Assembly: GCF_010731875.1 (NCBI RefSeq)
Contig: NZ_AP022595.1
Coordinates: forward strand, 2,604,001 to 2,668,000
Origin: Mycolicibacterium sarraceniae
GTDB taxonomy: Bacteria > Actinomycetota > Actinomycetes > Mycobacteriales > Mycobacteriaceae
DNA length: 64,000 nt
Direction of reading: 5' to 3'
Shown here: one piece after another, positions 53,996 through 62,454 of the stretch
How positions within the stretch are numbered: the stretch's first letter is position 1
Layout of the letters: the number at the start of each line of letters is the position of its first letter
The notes under the pieces: generated by a model
Seen by the model: the letters and a program-made list of their open reading frames with translations, nothing else
What the model was told of the DNA's origin: nothing
Databases searched by the model: none
Position numbers and translations under genes: made by a program

Positions 53996-55630
53996 TCAGT
54001 GGCTGACGGCCTTCTCGGCGCCGACACCGGTCAGCGACCGGACCTCCATTTCGGCGTTGAGCTCCGGATCGCCGGTGTCCTTGGACGTCAGCGTGCCGAT
54101 GATGCCGAGGATGAACGCCAGCGGGATCGACACAATGCCGGGGTTGGCGAGCGGGAAGAAATCGAAGTCAGCACCGGGGATCATCGCGGTCTTGTTGCCA
54201 GAGATGGCCGGCGAGAAAACGATCAGTACCAGGCAGCTGATCAGGCCGCCGTACATGCTCCACAGTGCGCCACGGGTGTTGAAGCGCTTCCAGTACAGCG
54301 AGTACACGATCGTCGGCAGGTTCGCCGAGGCCGCCACCGCGAACGCCAGCGCTACCAGGAATGCGACATTCTGGCCGTTGGCCAGGATGCCCAACCCGAT
54401 TGCGGCGATACCGAGCACGACGGCGGTGATCCGCGATACCCGCACCTGCTCTTCCTCGGTCACCTTGTGTTTCTTGAGGACGCTCGCGTACACGTCATGG
54501 GCGAACGACGCCGACGCCGTGATGGTCAGGCCCGCGACCACGGCCAGGATGGTGGCGAACGCCACCGCAGAGATGACGCCGAGCAGGACCACCCCGCCGA
54601 GCTGGAACGCCAGCAGTGGTGCGGCCGAATTCTGCCCGCCGGGAGCGGCCAGGATCTTGTCCGGTCCGACCATCGCCGCCGCACCGTAGCCCAGTGCGAG
54701 GGTGAACAGGTAGAAGGCGCCGATCAATGCGATTGCCCAAACCACCGACCGCCGAGCCTCTTTGGCCGTCGGCACCGTGTAGAAGCGCATCAGCACATGT
54801 GGCAGGCCCGCGGTGCCCAGCACCAGAGCCAGCCCCAGCGACAGCAGGTTGATCTTCGAGGTGGTGTTAGCGCCGTACTGCGCGCCGGGGGCCAGCACGT
54901 CACGGCCGGACACGCCCTTGGTGGTGGCGTCGTGCACCATCTGCTGTGCGGAACCGAGGATCTCCGAGAAGTTCAGCCCAAACTTGGCCAGGACTAGCAC
55001 GGTCATGACTGCGGCACCCACGATCAGCAGCACGGCCTTGATGATCTGTACCCACGTGGTGCCCTTCATGCCGCCGACCAGAACGTAGACGATCATCAGC
55101 ACGCCGACCACCGCGATCACGACGGACTGGGCGGTGCGGCCATGGATGTCGAGCAACAGTGCGACCAGGCCACCGGCACCGGCCATCTGCGCCAGCAGGT
55201 AGAACAACGACACCGTCAGCGTCGAGGTGGCCGCGGCCACCCGCACCGGCCGCTGCTTAAGCCGGAAGCTCAGAACGTCGGCCATCGTGAATTTGCCGGT
55301 GTTACGCAACAATTCGGCTACCAGCAGCAGTGCCACCAGCCAGGCCACCAGGAACCCGATGGAGTAGAGGAAGCCGTCATAGCCGTATACCGCGATAGCG
55401 CCGGCGATACCGAGAAAGCTTGCCGCCGAAAGATAGTCACCGGCGATGGCGATGCCGTTCTGCGGCCCGGAGAACGCGCGGCCACCGGTGAAGAACTCGG
55501 TGGCGTTGGTGTTGGAGCGGCCGGCGCGAATCACCACGAACAGCGTGACGAGTACGAAGGCCACGAAGATGCTGATGTTGACGACGGGATTGCCGATCTT
55601 GCTGGCCTCGGCGAGAACGGTGGTGGTCAC
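53996..55630 (-). CDS. Cation/acetate symporter, ActP/MctC type
   Basis: This 544-aa sodium:solute symporter family protein has about 13 helices and the acetate-permease pattern (EFFTGGRAFSGPQNGIAIAG, DYLSAASFLGIAGAIAVYGY, GTAGLPHVLMRFYTVPTAKE). It should import acetate, propionate or pyruvate with a cation. GTG 55630 overlaps the DUF485 stop by 4 nt (GTGA), the classic YjcH-ActP pairing. It is probably controlled by the adjacent LytTR system through the repeats at 56071-56100. Confidence 0.92.
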   Translation of the reverse strand: MTTTVLAEASKIGNPVVNISIFVAFVLVTLFVVIRAGRSNTNATEFFTGGRAFSGPQNGIAIAGDYLSAASFLGIAGAIAVYGYDGFLYSIGFLVAWLVALLLVAELLRNTGKFTMADVLSFRLKQRPVRVAAATSTLTVSLFYLLAQMAGAGGLVALLLDIHGRTAQSVVIAVVGVLMIVYVLVGGMKGTTWVQIIKAVLLIVGAAVMTVLVLAKFGLNFSEILGSAQQMVHDATTKGVSGRDVLAPGAQYGANTTSKINLLSLGLALVLGTAGLPHVLMRFYTVPTAKEARRSVVWAIALIGAFYLFTLALGYGAAAMVGPDKILAAPGGQNSAAPLLAFQLGGVVLLGVISAVAFATILAVVAGLTITASASFAHDVYASVLKKHKVTEEEQVRVSRITAVVLGIAAIGLGILANGQNVAFLVALAFAVAASANLPTIVYSLYWKRFNTRGALWSMYGGLISCLVLIVFSPAISGNKTAMIPGADFDFFPLANPGIVSIPLAFILGIIGTLTSKDTGDPELNAEMEVRSLTGVGAEKAVSH

Positions 55631-55980
55631 TTGGCGATGCCTTCCATCTCGTCGCGGATGGCTTCGGCACGCGGGTCGAGCTCTTTGTTGGCGAACCGGA
55701 CGTAGAGACCGGTGATCAGGAACGTCGTCAGGACCTGGCCAAGACCGATGATCAGGCCGAGGTTGATATTGCCCCACACCTTGATGGCCATGAAGTCGTG
55801 GGCGAAAGCGCCCAGGATGACGTAGGTGGCGTACCAGATCAGGAAGAACGCCGTGGTCGGGAACACGAAGCGGCGCAGCGTGCGGCGCAGGTCCTGGAAT
55901 TCGGGACTGGCCTGTACGGCCAGGTACTCGGCGCCGCTGGGTTGGGTTTCCCGCGGCGGTAGGTCGGTTGTGGGCACCAC
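55627..55980 (-). CDS. DUF485 membrane protein (YjcH-like)
   Basis: This 117-aa protein has a soluble head and two helices (VFPTTAFFLIWYATYVILGA, INLGLIIGLGQVLTTFLITG) with the family segment FQDLRRTLRRFVFP. DUF485 proteins precede ActP-type symporters and may be accessory subunits. GTG 55980 is chosen because GAGGAG precedes it and -10/LytTR elements lie further upstream; the frame's extension to 56202 would cross those elements. Confidence 0.85.
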   Translation of the reverse strand: MVPTTDLPPRETQPSGAEYLAVQASPEFQDLRRTLRRFVFPTTAFFLIWYATYVILGAFAHDFMAIKVWGNINLGLIIGLGQVLTTFLITGLYVRFANKELDPRAEAIRDEMEGIAK

Positions 55981-56021
55981 ATGCTCCTCAGCTCGAAAGT
56001 GTGAACTCCGATCGTGCTGAC

Positions 56022-56027
56022 AGGATA
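56022..56027 (-). promoter_or_regulatory. -10 box for DUF485-ActP operon
   Basis: TATCCT (minus strand) would place transcription start near 56015, giving a leader of about 35 nt with GAGGAG before GTG 55980. The LytTR-like repeats lie about 56-85 bp upstream of that start. Confidence 0.45.
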
Positions 56028-56070
56028 TTGAGAGGTGGGTCACAGCCCGAGGGCTCGCGCGCAGCATGCG

Positions 56071-56100
56071 GTGAACGGTTGTCTGGCACCGTTGAACGGT
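56071..56100 (-). promoter_or_regulatory. Candidate LytTR operator: two 9-bp direct repeats 12 bp apart
   Basis: On the minus strand ACCGTTCAA (56100-56092) and ACCGTTCAC (56079-56071) are direct repeats separated by exactly 12 bp. The published LytTR consensus is [TA][AC][CA]GTTN[AG][TG] repeated with 12-13 bp spacing; each copy agrees at 8 of 9 positions. The site lies upstream of DUF485-ActP and the LytTR regulator gene is 2 kb away. Confidence 0.65.
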
Positions 56101-56107
56101 CGGGGGG

Positions 56108-57823
56108 TCAGCCCCGCGGCACGCGCTCGACCCCCATGCCCAGGCGTTCCGGTACGTGCATGCGGGCGAAGATGCGGGCCACGTCGGATGGTGCATCGCC
56201 ACGGGTGAGCCGGCTGACGAGCGTCATCGTCGCGAACGCCAACGGAACCGTGACGGCGGCGGGGTAGCCGATCAACGTCGTCAGCCAGCCGCCGAGCACG
56301 TCGTCATCGACCCAGCCGGTGACCGCCACCAGGATCGCGACACCGCAAGCCAGCGCACCGACCACCAACCCCGCGATGGCGCCCGCAGCAGTCAGACCGC
56401 GCCACCAGATCCCCAGTACCAGCAGCGGGCACAGGGTGGACGCGGCGACGGCGAACGCCAGGCCGACCCCGCGGGACAGTTCCAGGCTGGGCGCGACCAA
56501 CGACAGCGGAATCGGGACGAGCCCGGCGATGAGTGCCGCCCAACGGAAATCGCTGACCCGGCCGCGCAGCACGTCGGTGGACACCGCGCCGGCGATGCTG
56601 ACCAGCAGACCCGACGAGGTCGCCAGGAAGGCTGCGATGGCGCCGGCGGCCACCAGGGCACCGACCAGTTCGCCGGGCAGCCCGGCGATCGCGGCGGACG
56701 GCAGCAGCAACACCGCGGCGTCAGCCCTGCCGGTGATGAGCAGCTGTGGGACGTAGAGCCGTGCGAACACCCCGAGCAGCACGGGGAACAGGTAGAACAG
56801 CGATAGCAGCACGATCACGGCCAGCGCGGTCCGGCGCGCGGCGCGCCCGTCAGGGTTGGTGTAGAAGCGAACCAGCACGTGCGGCAGGCCCATGGCACCA
56901 AGGAATGTCGCCACCATGATCGAAAACACCTGATAGAGCGGGTGGTTACCGCCCAGGCCGCCGCCACTCTGGATCCACGCGGCGCCGTTGACCGGCGCCC
57001 CGGTGACCACGGGGGTCTGCGCCCCGGCAGCCAGCGTCAGGGCGGTTCCCTCCCGCAGGGTGTACTGGCCGGGCCCGGGCAGCGCGTGACTGTCGACCGT
57101 CACTCCGGCGGGGTCGGCGACGATGACGTCGACGTCGGTCTCCACCGTGACCACGGTCTGGTGATTCACCGTCGGCGGGAGCGGACCGGCCAGCTGGGGG
57201 TGCTGGTGGCCGAAATGCATCAGCAGCATGAGCGCGGGGGCGGCGACGGCGGTCAGCTTCAGCCAGTACTGGAACGCCTGAACGAACGTGATGGATCGCA
57301 TCCCGCCGCCGACGACGTTGGCGATGACGATGCCGCCGACCGCCAGTGGGCCGAGCCACACCGGAACGCCGAGAAGAGCTTTCAGGGCTATCCCGGCACC
57401 CTGGTACTGGGGGATCAGGTAGAGGATGCAGATCGTGACGACCACGAGCATCGCGACCCGGCGTACGCGCGGTGAGCCCAGCCGGAACTCGGCGAAGTCG
57501 GGCACGGTATAGGCGCCCGAGCGGCGCAGCGGGGCCGAGACGAACAGCAGCAGGCCCAGATAGCCGGCGGTGAACCCGACCGGGTACCACAGCGCGTCGG
57601 CACCGTACTTGGCGATCAGGCCCGCGACACCGAGAAACGAAGCCGCCGAGAGGTATTCACCGGAGATCGCGGCGGCGTTCCAGCGGGGGCCGACGGTGCG
57701 CGAGGCCACCAGAAAGTCGGATGTGTTGCGCGACAGCCGAACTCCGTAGGTGCCGACCGCCACCGTCGCCACCGCGGACGCGAGCAGGCCGCCCGCGGTC
57801 AGCGCGGTCGCGGTCGAGGTCAT
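56108..57823 (-). CDS. Sodium:solute symporter with an extra extracytoplasmic segment
   Basis: This 571-aa SSS-family transporter shows WNAAAISGEYLSAASFLGVA, YTVPDFAEFRLGSPRVRR and GAMGLPHVLVRFYTNPDGRA, related to ActP. Between helices near residues 220-290 it has an added hydrophilic segment (QTVVTVETDVDVIVADPAGV, PGPGQYTLREGTALTLAAG) absent from the neighbouring symporter, possibly a ligand-facing domain. It overlaps the upstream small membrane protein by 4 nt, in the operon led by the sensor kinase. Confidence 0.9.
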   Translation of the reverse strand: MTSTATALTAGGLLASAVATVAVGTYGVRLSRNTSDFLVASRTVGPRWNAAAISGEYLSAASFLGVAGLIAKYGADALWYPVGFTAGYLGLLLFVSAPLRRSGAYTVPDFAEFRLGSPRVRRVAMLVVVTICILYLIPQYQGAGIALKALLGVPVWLGPLAVGGIVIANVVGGGMRSITFVQAFQYWLKLTAVAAPALMLLMHFGHQHPQLAGPLPPTVNHQTVVTVETDVDVIVADPAGVTVDSHALPGPGQYTLREGTALTLAAGAQTPVVTGAPVNGAAWIQSGGGLGGNHPLYQVFSIMVATFLGAMGLPHVLVRFYTNPDGRAARRTALAVIVLLSLFYLFPVLLGVFARLYVPQLLITGRADAAVLLLPSAAIAGLPGELVGALVAAGAIAAFLATSSGLLVSIAGAVSTDVLRGRVSDFRWAALIAGLVPIPLSLVAPSLELSRGVGLAFAVAASTLCPLLVLGIWWRGLTAAGAIAGLVVGALACGVAILVAVTGWVDDDVLGGWLTTLIGYPAAVTVPLAFATMTLVSRLTRGDAPSDVARIFARMHVPERLGMGVERVPRG

Positions 57824-58203
57824 GGCGGCGGGCTCTCTTCGTCGACCACACCCATGAAATCGCGCTCACCCTGTTCGGCCAGCCGGATGAACAGCCGGCC
57901 GACACCATACAGCGCGGGGTAGACGAGCGCCGCCAGGGTCAGCCAGTTCAGCCGCACGCCGAACACGCTGGCGGCAGACAGTTCTGGGAACACCGCATTG
58001 ATCAACGGCAGCGCGGCCATGCCGCCGGCGACCACCGCGGCCAGTCGCAGCGCCAGGCCCAGCTGCGCGCGCACCAAGCCGCGCACCAGCGCGTCGCCGA
58101 TCTCGGTCTGCTCCTGGACCTCCACTCGGGTGTGCACCACGCGGGTGCCGCGCCGGTGGGCCAGCACGACGCGTTCGCGTTGCGGGCGGCTCGGCCTAGT
58201 CAT
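57820..58203 (-). CDS. Small membrane protein of the symporter/two-component operon, 127 aa
   Basis: The protein has a basic cytoplasmic head (SRPQRERVVLAHRRGTRVVH) and two helices (LGLALRLAAVVAGGMAALPL, LNWLTLAALVYPALYGVGRL), ending in an acidic tail. It overlaps the response regulator by 8 nt and the symporter by 4 nt, so it is coupled to both. It occupies the place DUF485 proteins take beside ActP and could be a divergent counterpart or a link between transporter and kinase. Confidence 0.82.
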   Translation of the reverse strand: MTRPSRPQRERVVLAHRRGTRVVHTRVEVQEQTEIGDALVRGLVRAQLGLALRLAAVVAGGMAALPLINAVFPELSAASVFGVRLNWLTLAALVYPALYGVGRLFIRLAEQGERDFMGVVDEESPPP

Positions 58204-58978
58204 TGGCTGTCCCGGGCCGGAAGGTGCGCATCGGGTCGCGGATCAGCCGGTCGCGCAGTTCGCGGGCCTGGCGGCGGCTGACCGGTAGCTCGATGGCGGC
58301 CGATGCGCCGTTGGCCCGCATCCGCACCATCGTCGAGGTGCCGGATGTGCGCAGGCCGGTCACCATGTTCAGGGCGACGAGGTAGGAGCGGTGCACTCGC
58401 TGGAAGCCGCGGTTGCGCCAGCGATCTTCCAAGGTGCTCAATGGAATTCGCACTAGATGCGAGCCGGACGCGGCATGCAGCCGCGCGTAGTCGCCCTCGG
58501 CCTCCACCCAGCCGATGGTGTCACAGCGCACCAGCTGGGTGACCCCGCCGAGTTCCACGGGGATCGTGTCGGCCTGTGGCTCGTCAACCGGCGGGGATGG
58601 CTCGGCGGCGCGCGCGGTGACCACCCGCCGGACGGCTTCGTCGAGGCGCTCCTTGCGGATCGGCTTGAGCAGGTAGTCCAGCGCGCCGACCTCGAAGGCG
58701 GCCAGCGCCTTGTCCTCGTGCGCGGTGACGAAAACGACGGCGGGTGGAAGCGTGAAATTGCCCAGCACACTGGCCAGTTCGAGGCCGGATAGGCCGGGCA
58801 TGTTGATGTCGAGGAAGATTGCGTCGACGGTGCGTTCGTTGATGATCCGCAGCGCGGAGGTCGCGTCGCCCGCGCCGGTGACTTCGGCGATATCGGGGTG
58901 TCCACCGAGCAGATAGTTGAGCTCGTCGAGCGCAGGAGCTTCGTCGTCGACCGCCAGCACCCACAGTCCTGCCGCCAT
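58196..58978 (-). CDS. LytTR-family response regulator
   Basis: This 260-aa protein has an N-terminal receiver domain (AVDDEAPALDELNYLLGGHP, phosphoacceptor Asp in DAIFLDINMPGLSG near 55, FVTAHEDKALAAFEVGALDY) and a C-terminal LytTR DNA-binding domain (IGWVEAEGDYARLHAASGSH, RIPLSTLEDRWRNRGFQRVH, RSYLVALNMV). It is encoded 16 nt after its sensor kinase. LytTR proteins bind pairs of 9-bp direct repeats; such a pair occurs before the DUF485-ActP operon. Confidence 0.95.
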   Translation of the reverse strand: MAAGLWVLAVDDEAPALDELNYLLGGHPDIAEVTGAGDATSALRIINERTVDAIFLDINMPGLSGLELASVLGNFTLPPAVVFVTAHEDKALAAFEVGALDYLLKPIRKERLDEAVRRVVTARAAEPSPPVDEPQADTIPVELGGVTQLVRCDTIGWVEAEGDYARLHAASGSHLVRIPLSTLEDRWRNRGFQRVHRSYLVALNMVTGLRTSGTSTMVRMRANGASAAIELPVSRRQARELRDRLIRDPMRTFRPGTAND

Positions 58979-58994
58979 GCTCGTCCTCTCTGGC

Positions 58995-60176
58995 TCAAAC
59001 CCGCACGCCTGTGCGGAACTTCGGCACCCGCATGATCACCTTCGTGCCCGCATCCGGGGCGGTCTCGACCACCAGACCGTAGTCGTTGCCGAACGCCGCC
59101 CGTAGGCGATGGTCGACATTGCTCAGCCCGACGTGGGCGCTTTGCTCACCCTCGCCGAGCACGTCGCCGTGCCCTTCCCGCAGGGTTTGGGGGTCCATGC
59201 CGATCCCGTCGTCCTCCACACTGATGACGCAGTCGGATCCTTCATTACGGGCGACGATCTCGATCGAACCGCCTTGGCGCCCGGCCAATCCGTGGCGCAC
59301 CGCGTTCTCCACGAGAGGCTGCAGCGCCAGGAACGGCACCACGACCGTCAGCACTTCGGGCGCGATCTGCAGTGTCACTGACAGATTCGGGCCGAAGCGC
59401 GCCCGTTCGAGCGTCAGGTAGCGGTCGATGTTGCGCAGCTCGTCGGCGAGCACGGTGTAGGGGCCCGCGGAGCGAAAAGAGTAGCGGGTGAAATCGGCGA
59501 ACTCCAGGATGAGATCGCGAGCCCGGTCGGGATCGGTGCGGACGAACGAGGCGATGGTGTTGAGCGCGTTGTAGATGAAATGCGGGCTGATCTGCGCACG
59601 CAGGGCGAGTACTTCGGCGCGGTCGAGGCGGGCCCGCGAGGCATCGAGCTCGGCCAGCTCGAGCTGGCTGGCGGCGTAGCGGGCGACCTCGGCGATGGCA
59701 CCGAGCATGCCCGGCGACGGCTCGTCGGCGTTGACCACGACGAGCACCCCGATCACGATGCCGTCGTCATCGAGGATGGGCTGTGCCACCACGGCGGGGG
59801 ACTGGTCGCGTGCCAGCACCCGGCGCTGGCCGGTGATCGCGTCCCGCGCGGTGTGGTGCGCGATCTCGAGGGTGGCCGGTGTCCACACCGGATCCCCGGG
59901 TGGGTCGAAGGCCAGCAGGGCCGTGTCGCCGTCGTAGATGGCGAGGCCTGTGGAGCCGGTGAGGCCGCGCAGGTGCGGGGCGGCACCGGCCGCCGAGTCG
60001 GCGTCCAGACCCTTGCGCAGCGAGCGCGCGGCCAGGGAGGCAGTGTGCAGCGCGGCGTGCACGGTGCGCTCGGCGGGGGTGCTGACCACGCTGCGGGTCA
60101 GGACGGCGATAGCGCCGACGATCAGTGCGACCGCGGCCAGTGCGACTGCCAGCGCGAGCGCTACCGCACCCGACAT
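58995..60176 (-). CDS. LytS-type sensor histidine kinase
   Basis: This 393-aa kinase has an N-terminal membrane helix (AVALALAVALAAVALIVGAI), a GAF/PAS-like sensing region (LAIYDGDTALLAFDPPGDPV, VVAQPILDDDGIVIGVLVVV), the HisKA_6-type phospho-His in AQISPHFIYNALNTIASFVR (near residue 220) and an ATPase domain (LQPLVENAVRHGLAG N-box, EDDGIGMDPQTL). It phosphorylates the adjacent LytTR regulator. ATG 60176 is taken since the frame upstream overlaps the DUF732 gene. Coupling to symporters suggests carboxylate sensing. Confidence 0.93.
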   Translation of the reverse strand: MSGAVALALAVALAAVALIVGAIAVLTRSVVSTPAERTVHAALHTASLAARSLRKGLDADSAAGAAPHLRGLTGSTGLAIYDGDTALLAFDPPGDPVWTPATLEIAHHTARDAITGQRRVLARDQSPAVVAQPILDDDGIVIGVLVVVNADEPSPGMLGAIAEVARYAASQLELAELDASRARLDRAEVLALRAQISPHFIYNALNTIASFVRTDPDRARDLILEFADFTRYSFRSAGPYTVLADELRNIDRYLTLERARFGPNLSVTLQIAPEVLTVVVPFLALQPLVENAVRHGLAGRQGGSIEIVARNEGSDCVISVEDDGIGMDPQTLREGHGDVLGEGEQSAHVGLSNVDHRLRAAFGNDYGLVVETAPDAGTKVIMRVPKFRTGVRV

Positions 60177-60189
60177 CTCGTCTTCTCGC

Positions 60190-60486
60190 TTACTGAACGG
60201 GGCAGGCGTACTTCCGGGCCACGTCGAAAACCCGTTCCTGCGCACCGGGGCCGATCACGCCCTGAGCGGCCAGTTCCAGCCCGATGTAGCCCGGTATGCC
60301 GCCGATACAGGCCTGATGAGCCACGCGCCACGCAGTGTCCGGATTCAGGTTGTAGCCGTTTTTCGCCAGGCCCTGCATGTAGACGTCGAACTCCGGCGTG
60401 CCCTGGTCTGGTATCGCCTGCGCCGTGCCGGCCAAGGCGATAGCGGCAACGACCGCCGCGACAGCAGGCGCAATCACCCGTCTCAT
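60190..60486 (-). CDS. DUF732 secreted protein
   Basis: This 98-aa protein has a signal peptide (VIAPAVAAVVAAIALAGTAQA) followed by a DUF732 helical domain (TPEFDVYMQGLAKNGYNLNP, AWRVAHQACIGGIPGYIG), with two Cys likely forming a disulphide. DUF732 proteins are abundant small exported mycobacterial proteins without known function. It lies just upstream of the sensor kinase on the same strand and may share its transcript. Confidence 0.88.
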   Translation of the reverse strand: MRRVIAPAVAAVVAAIALAGTAQAIPDQGTPEFDVYMQGLAKNGYNLNPDTAWRVAHQACIGGIPGYIGLELAAQGVIGPGAQERVFDVARKYACPVQ

Positions 60487-60546
60487 GCCGTTCACGATTG
60501 CACAGTCCAGGCGGCGCAGATGGCTGAACCGGCATCGTTGTTTGCC

Positions 60547-60552
60547 TAAGAT
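60547..60552 (+). promoter_or_regulatory. -10 box for HhH-GPD gene
   Basis: TAAGAT ends 6 nt before ATG 60559. Confidence 0.5.
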
Positions 60553-60558
60553 GTGGCC

Positions 60559-61134
60559 ATGGCGAGACTGCAGCTCACCGGAGATCCCGCGTCCGACGAC
60601 CTGTTGAGTGACGATCCGTTCGCCTTGCTGACCGGAATGCTTCTTGATCAGCAGATTCCGATGGAGACCGCGTTCGCCGGGCCGCGCAAGATCGTCGAGC
60701 GCATCGGCGGTATCGACCCTCGGCTGGTCGCCGACTACGACCCCGAGCAGTTCGCCGAGAAATTCTCGACAACGCCTGCCGTGCACCGCTTTCCGGGCTC
60801 CATGGCCAAGCGGGTGCAGGATCTGGCCCGCGAGATCGTCGACCGCTACGACGGCAACGCCGCCGGACTCTGGCTCGACGGCAACCCCGACGGCGCCGAG
60901 GTGCTGCGCCGCCTGAAGGCCCTGCCCGGTTTCGGTGAGCAGAAGGCCAAGATCTTCCTGGCGCTACTGGGCAAGCAGTACGGCGTCACACCGAAGGGCT
61001 GGCGCGAGGCGGCCGGTGACTACGGCAAGGCAGGCACCCACATGTCGATCGCCGATGTGGTCGACAAGGGGTCGCTGGAAGAAGTCAGGGCCTACAAGAA
61101 GAAGATGAAAGCCGCGGCGAAGGCGAAGGCCTGA
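60559..61134 (+). CDS. HhH-GPD family protein (uncharacterised, Rv1156-like)
   Basis: This 191-aa protein belongs to a mycobacterial HhH-GPD-like family related to endonuclease III glycosylases: DDPFALLTGMLLDQQIPMET, a helix-hairpin-helix near residues 118-130 (LKALPGFGEQKAKIFLALL) and a basic Lys-rich tail. The cluster-binding Cys residues of Nth are absent, and a clear catalytic Lys or Asp is not obvious, so glycosylase activity is inferred only. The leaderless ATG 60559 is preferred over GTG 60553. Confidence 0.88.
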   Translation: MARLQLTGDPASDDLLSDDPFALLTGMLLDQQIPMETAFAGPRKIVERIGGIDPRLVADYDPEQFAEKFSTTPAVHRFPGSMAKRVQDLAREIVDRYDGNAAGLWLDGNPDGAEVLRRLKALPGFGEQKAKIFLALLGKQYGVTPKGWREAAGDYGKAGTHMSIADVVDKGSLEEVRAYKKKMKAAAKAKA

Positions 61135-61177
61135 GTCATAGGGTCAGCCGAGGCTAAGGCCGGATAACGGAGGAACC

Positions 61178-61324
61178 ATGAAGACTCACATCAACTGTCC
61201 GTGTGGCGAGGCGATCAGCGCCAAGGATGAGGACGAGCTCGTCGACCTCACCAAGCAGCACCTGGCCGCGGCCCATCCCGGGATGGACTACGGCCGCGAC
61301 GAAATCCTCTTTATGGCGTACTAG
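61178..61324 (+). CDS. DUF1059 small protein, 48 aa
   Basis: ATG 61178 with AGGAGG-like site (GGAGGAACC) encodes KTHINCPCGEAISAKDEDEL, then TKQHLAAAHPGMDY and a short ending at TAG 61322-61324. The CPCG and HLAAAHP residues fit DUF1059, a small family that likely binds a metal. It follows the HhH-GPD gene by 43 nt. Confidence 0.8.
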   Translation: MKTHINCPCGEAISAKDEDELVDLTKQHLAAAHPGMDYGRDEILFMAY

Positions 61325-61348
61325 GCGCGGCTGCGCGCTTTTCGCGAC

Positions 61349-62425
61349 TTAAGGCACGACGGTCGAGCCGATCGTCGGCATGAAGGTGCACTGCTTGTCC
61401 ATCGTGGTCACCTGGCCGAAGATGGTCGACATGATGCTGCCCGAGCCGGTGTCGGCGATGGCCATCAGCGTGGTCGGCCCCGCCGCGTTCATCTCGGGGT
61501 TGGGCTTGAGTGTGGCGCTGCCGGACTTGCCGGTGGTCAGGTTCACCCACGTGACGTTCAGCGGCAGCTTCTGCTCGGCGGCCGGGGCCGGGGTGCCGAC
61601 GGCGGTGAACACGTAGGCGGTCTGGCCGGCGGTCGGTCCAGGCGTGGGGATCTTCGCCGGGCCGGCGACCGAGATCGCGGTCGCGATCACATTGCCGCCG
61701 TCCTTGAGGCAGCCGTTGCTGATCGACGGGTACATGAAGTCCTGCGTCGGCGGGGTGGCTGGGTCGTAGTTCGGCGCGGCCGCCGCTGCCGGCGCGGGCG
61801 CCGGTGTCGCGACGTTGATTGAGTTGCCGACCGGCGCGGCGCCGGGCGTCGCCGACGGCGTCACCACGGTCACCGGGGTAGGCACCTCGGGCAGAGCATT
61901 GGGCACCGGGCCGACGGCGTGGGCCGGGTCGATACCGGTCGGCAGGTGCGCTTCGGTGCCGAAGATCGCGGTCGGGTCGTTGCCGCCTGGCAGATGTTCG
62001 GGCAGCGGGACGGGGCCGTTACCGGTACCAGGCGTCAGCAGCGGCGTGGTGCCGTGGGCGACGCCAGTCACGCCTGCGGCGGCGGGGGGAGCCGACGAAG
62101 GCAGTGCGGCCGCGGGGCCCGCGGCCCCGCCCTCCTGCACGAACTTGGTGACCTGTTGGGCCAGCGCCGCCGAGCCTCCCGGCGTGGTGGCGCCACCTGC
62201 GAGTTGCGAGGCCGCTGCGAGCAGCAGTGACTGCGCCGATGAGGGGTTCCCCGCGGCCTGCTGGACGACCGGGCCGAGCATCTGCATGGCGTCGAGGCCG
62301 GGCAGCTGACCGGGATCCAGCGGGATGGCCGGGTCCGCGGCCGCGACCGGGCTGAACGCCAGGTTGGTCGCGGCCACGAACGTGGCGGTGGTCAGCAGAA
62401 TTGCCAACTTGGCGATCTGCGGCAC
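61349..62425 (-). CDS. Ala/Pro-rich exported protein (Rv1157c-like)
   Basis: This 358-aa protein has a signal peptide (LAILLTTATFVAATNLAFSP), a long Ala/Pro/Gly-rich central region (ALPEVPTPVTVVTPSATPG, TPAPAPAAAAAP) and a more ordered C-terminal domain (NYDPATPPTQDFMYPSISNG, LNVTWVNLTTGKSGSATLKP) with two Cys. It matches Rv1157c by composition and place; function unknown, probably cell-envelope. It follows the related gene at 62455 by 29 nt. Confidence 0.85.
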   Translation of the reverse strand: MPQIAKLAILLTTATFVAATNLAFSPVAAADPAIPLDPGQLPGLDAMQMLGPVVQQAAGNPSSAQSLLLAAASQLAGGATTPGGSAALAQQVTKFVQEGGAAGPAAALPSSAPPAAAGVTGVAHGTTPLLTPGTGNGPVPLPEHLPGGNDPTAIFGTEAHLPTGIDPAHAVGPVPNALPEVPTPVTVVTPSATPGAAPVGNSINVATPAPAPAAAAAPNYDPATPPTQDFMYPSISNGCLKDGGNVIATAISVAGPAKIPTPGPTAGQTAYVFTAVGTPAPAAEQKLPLNVTWVNLTTGKSGSATLKPNPEMNAAGPTTLMAIADTGSGSIMSTIFGQVTTMDKQCTFMPTIGSTVVP

Positions 62426-62454
62426 GGTGAACTCCCTTATCGGGTGGTGATTGG

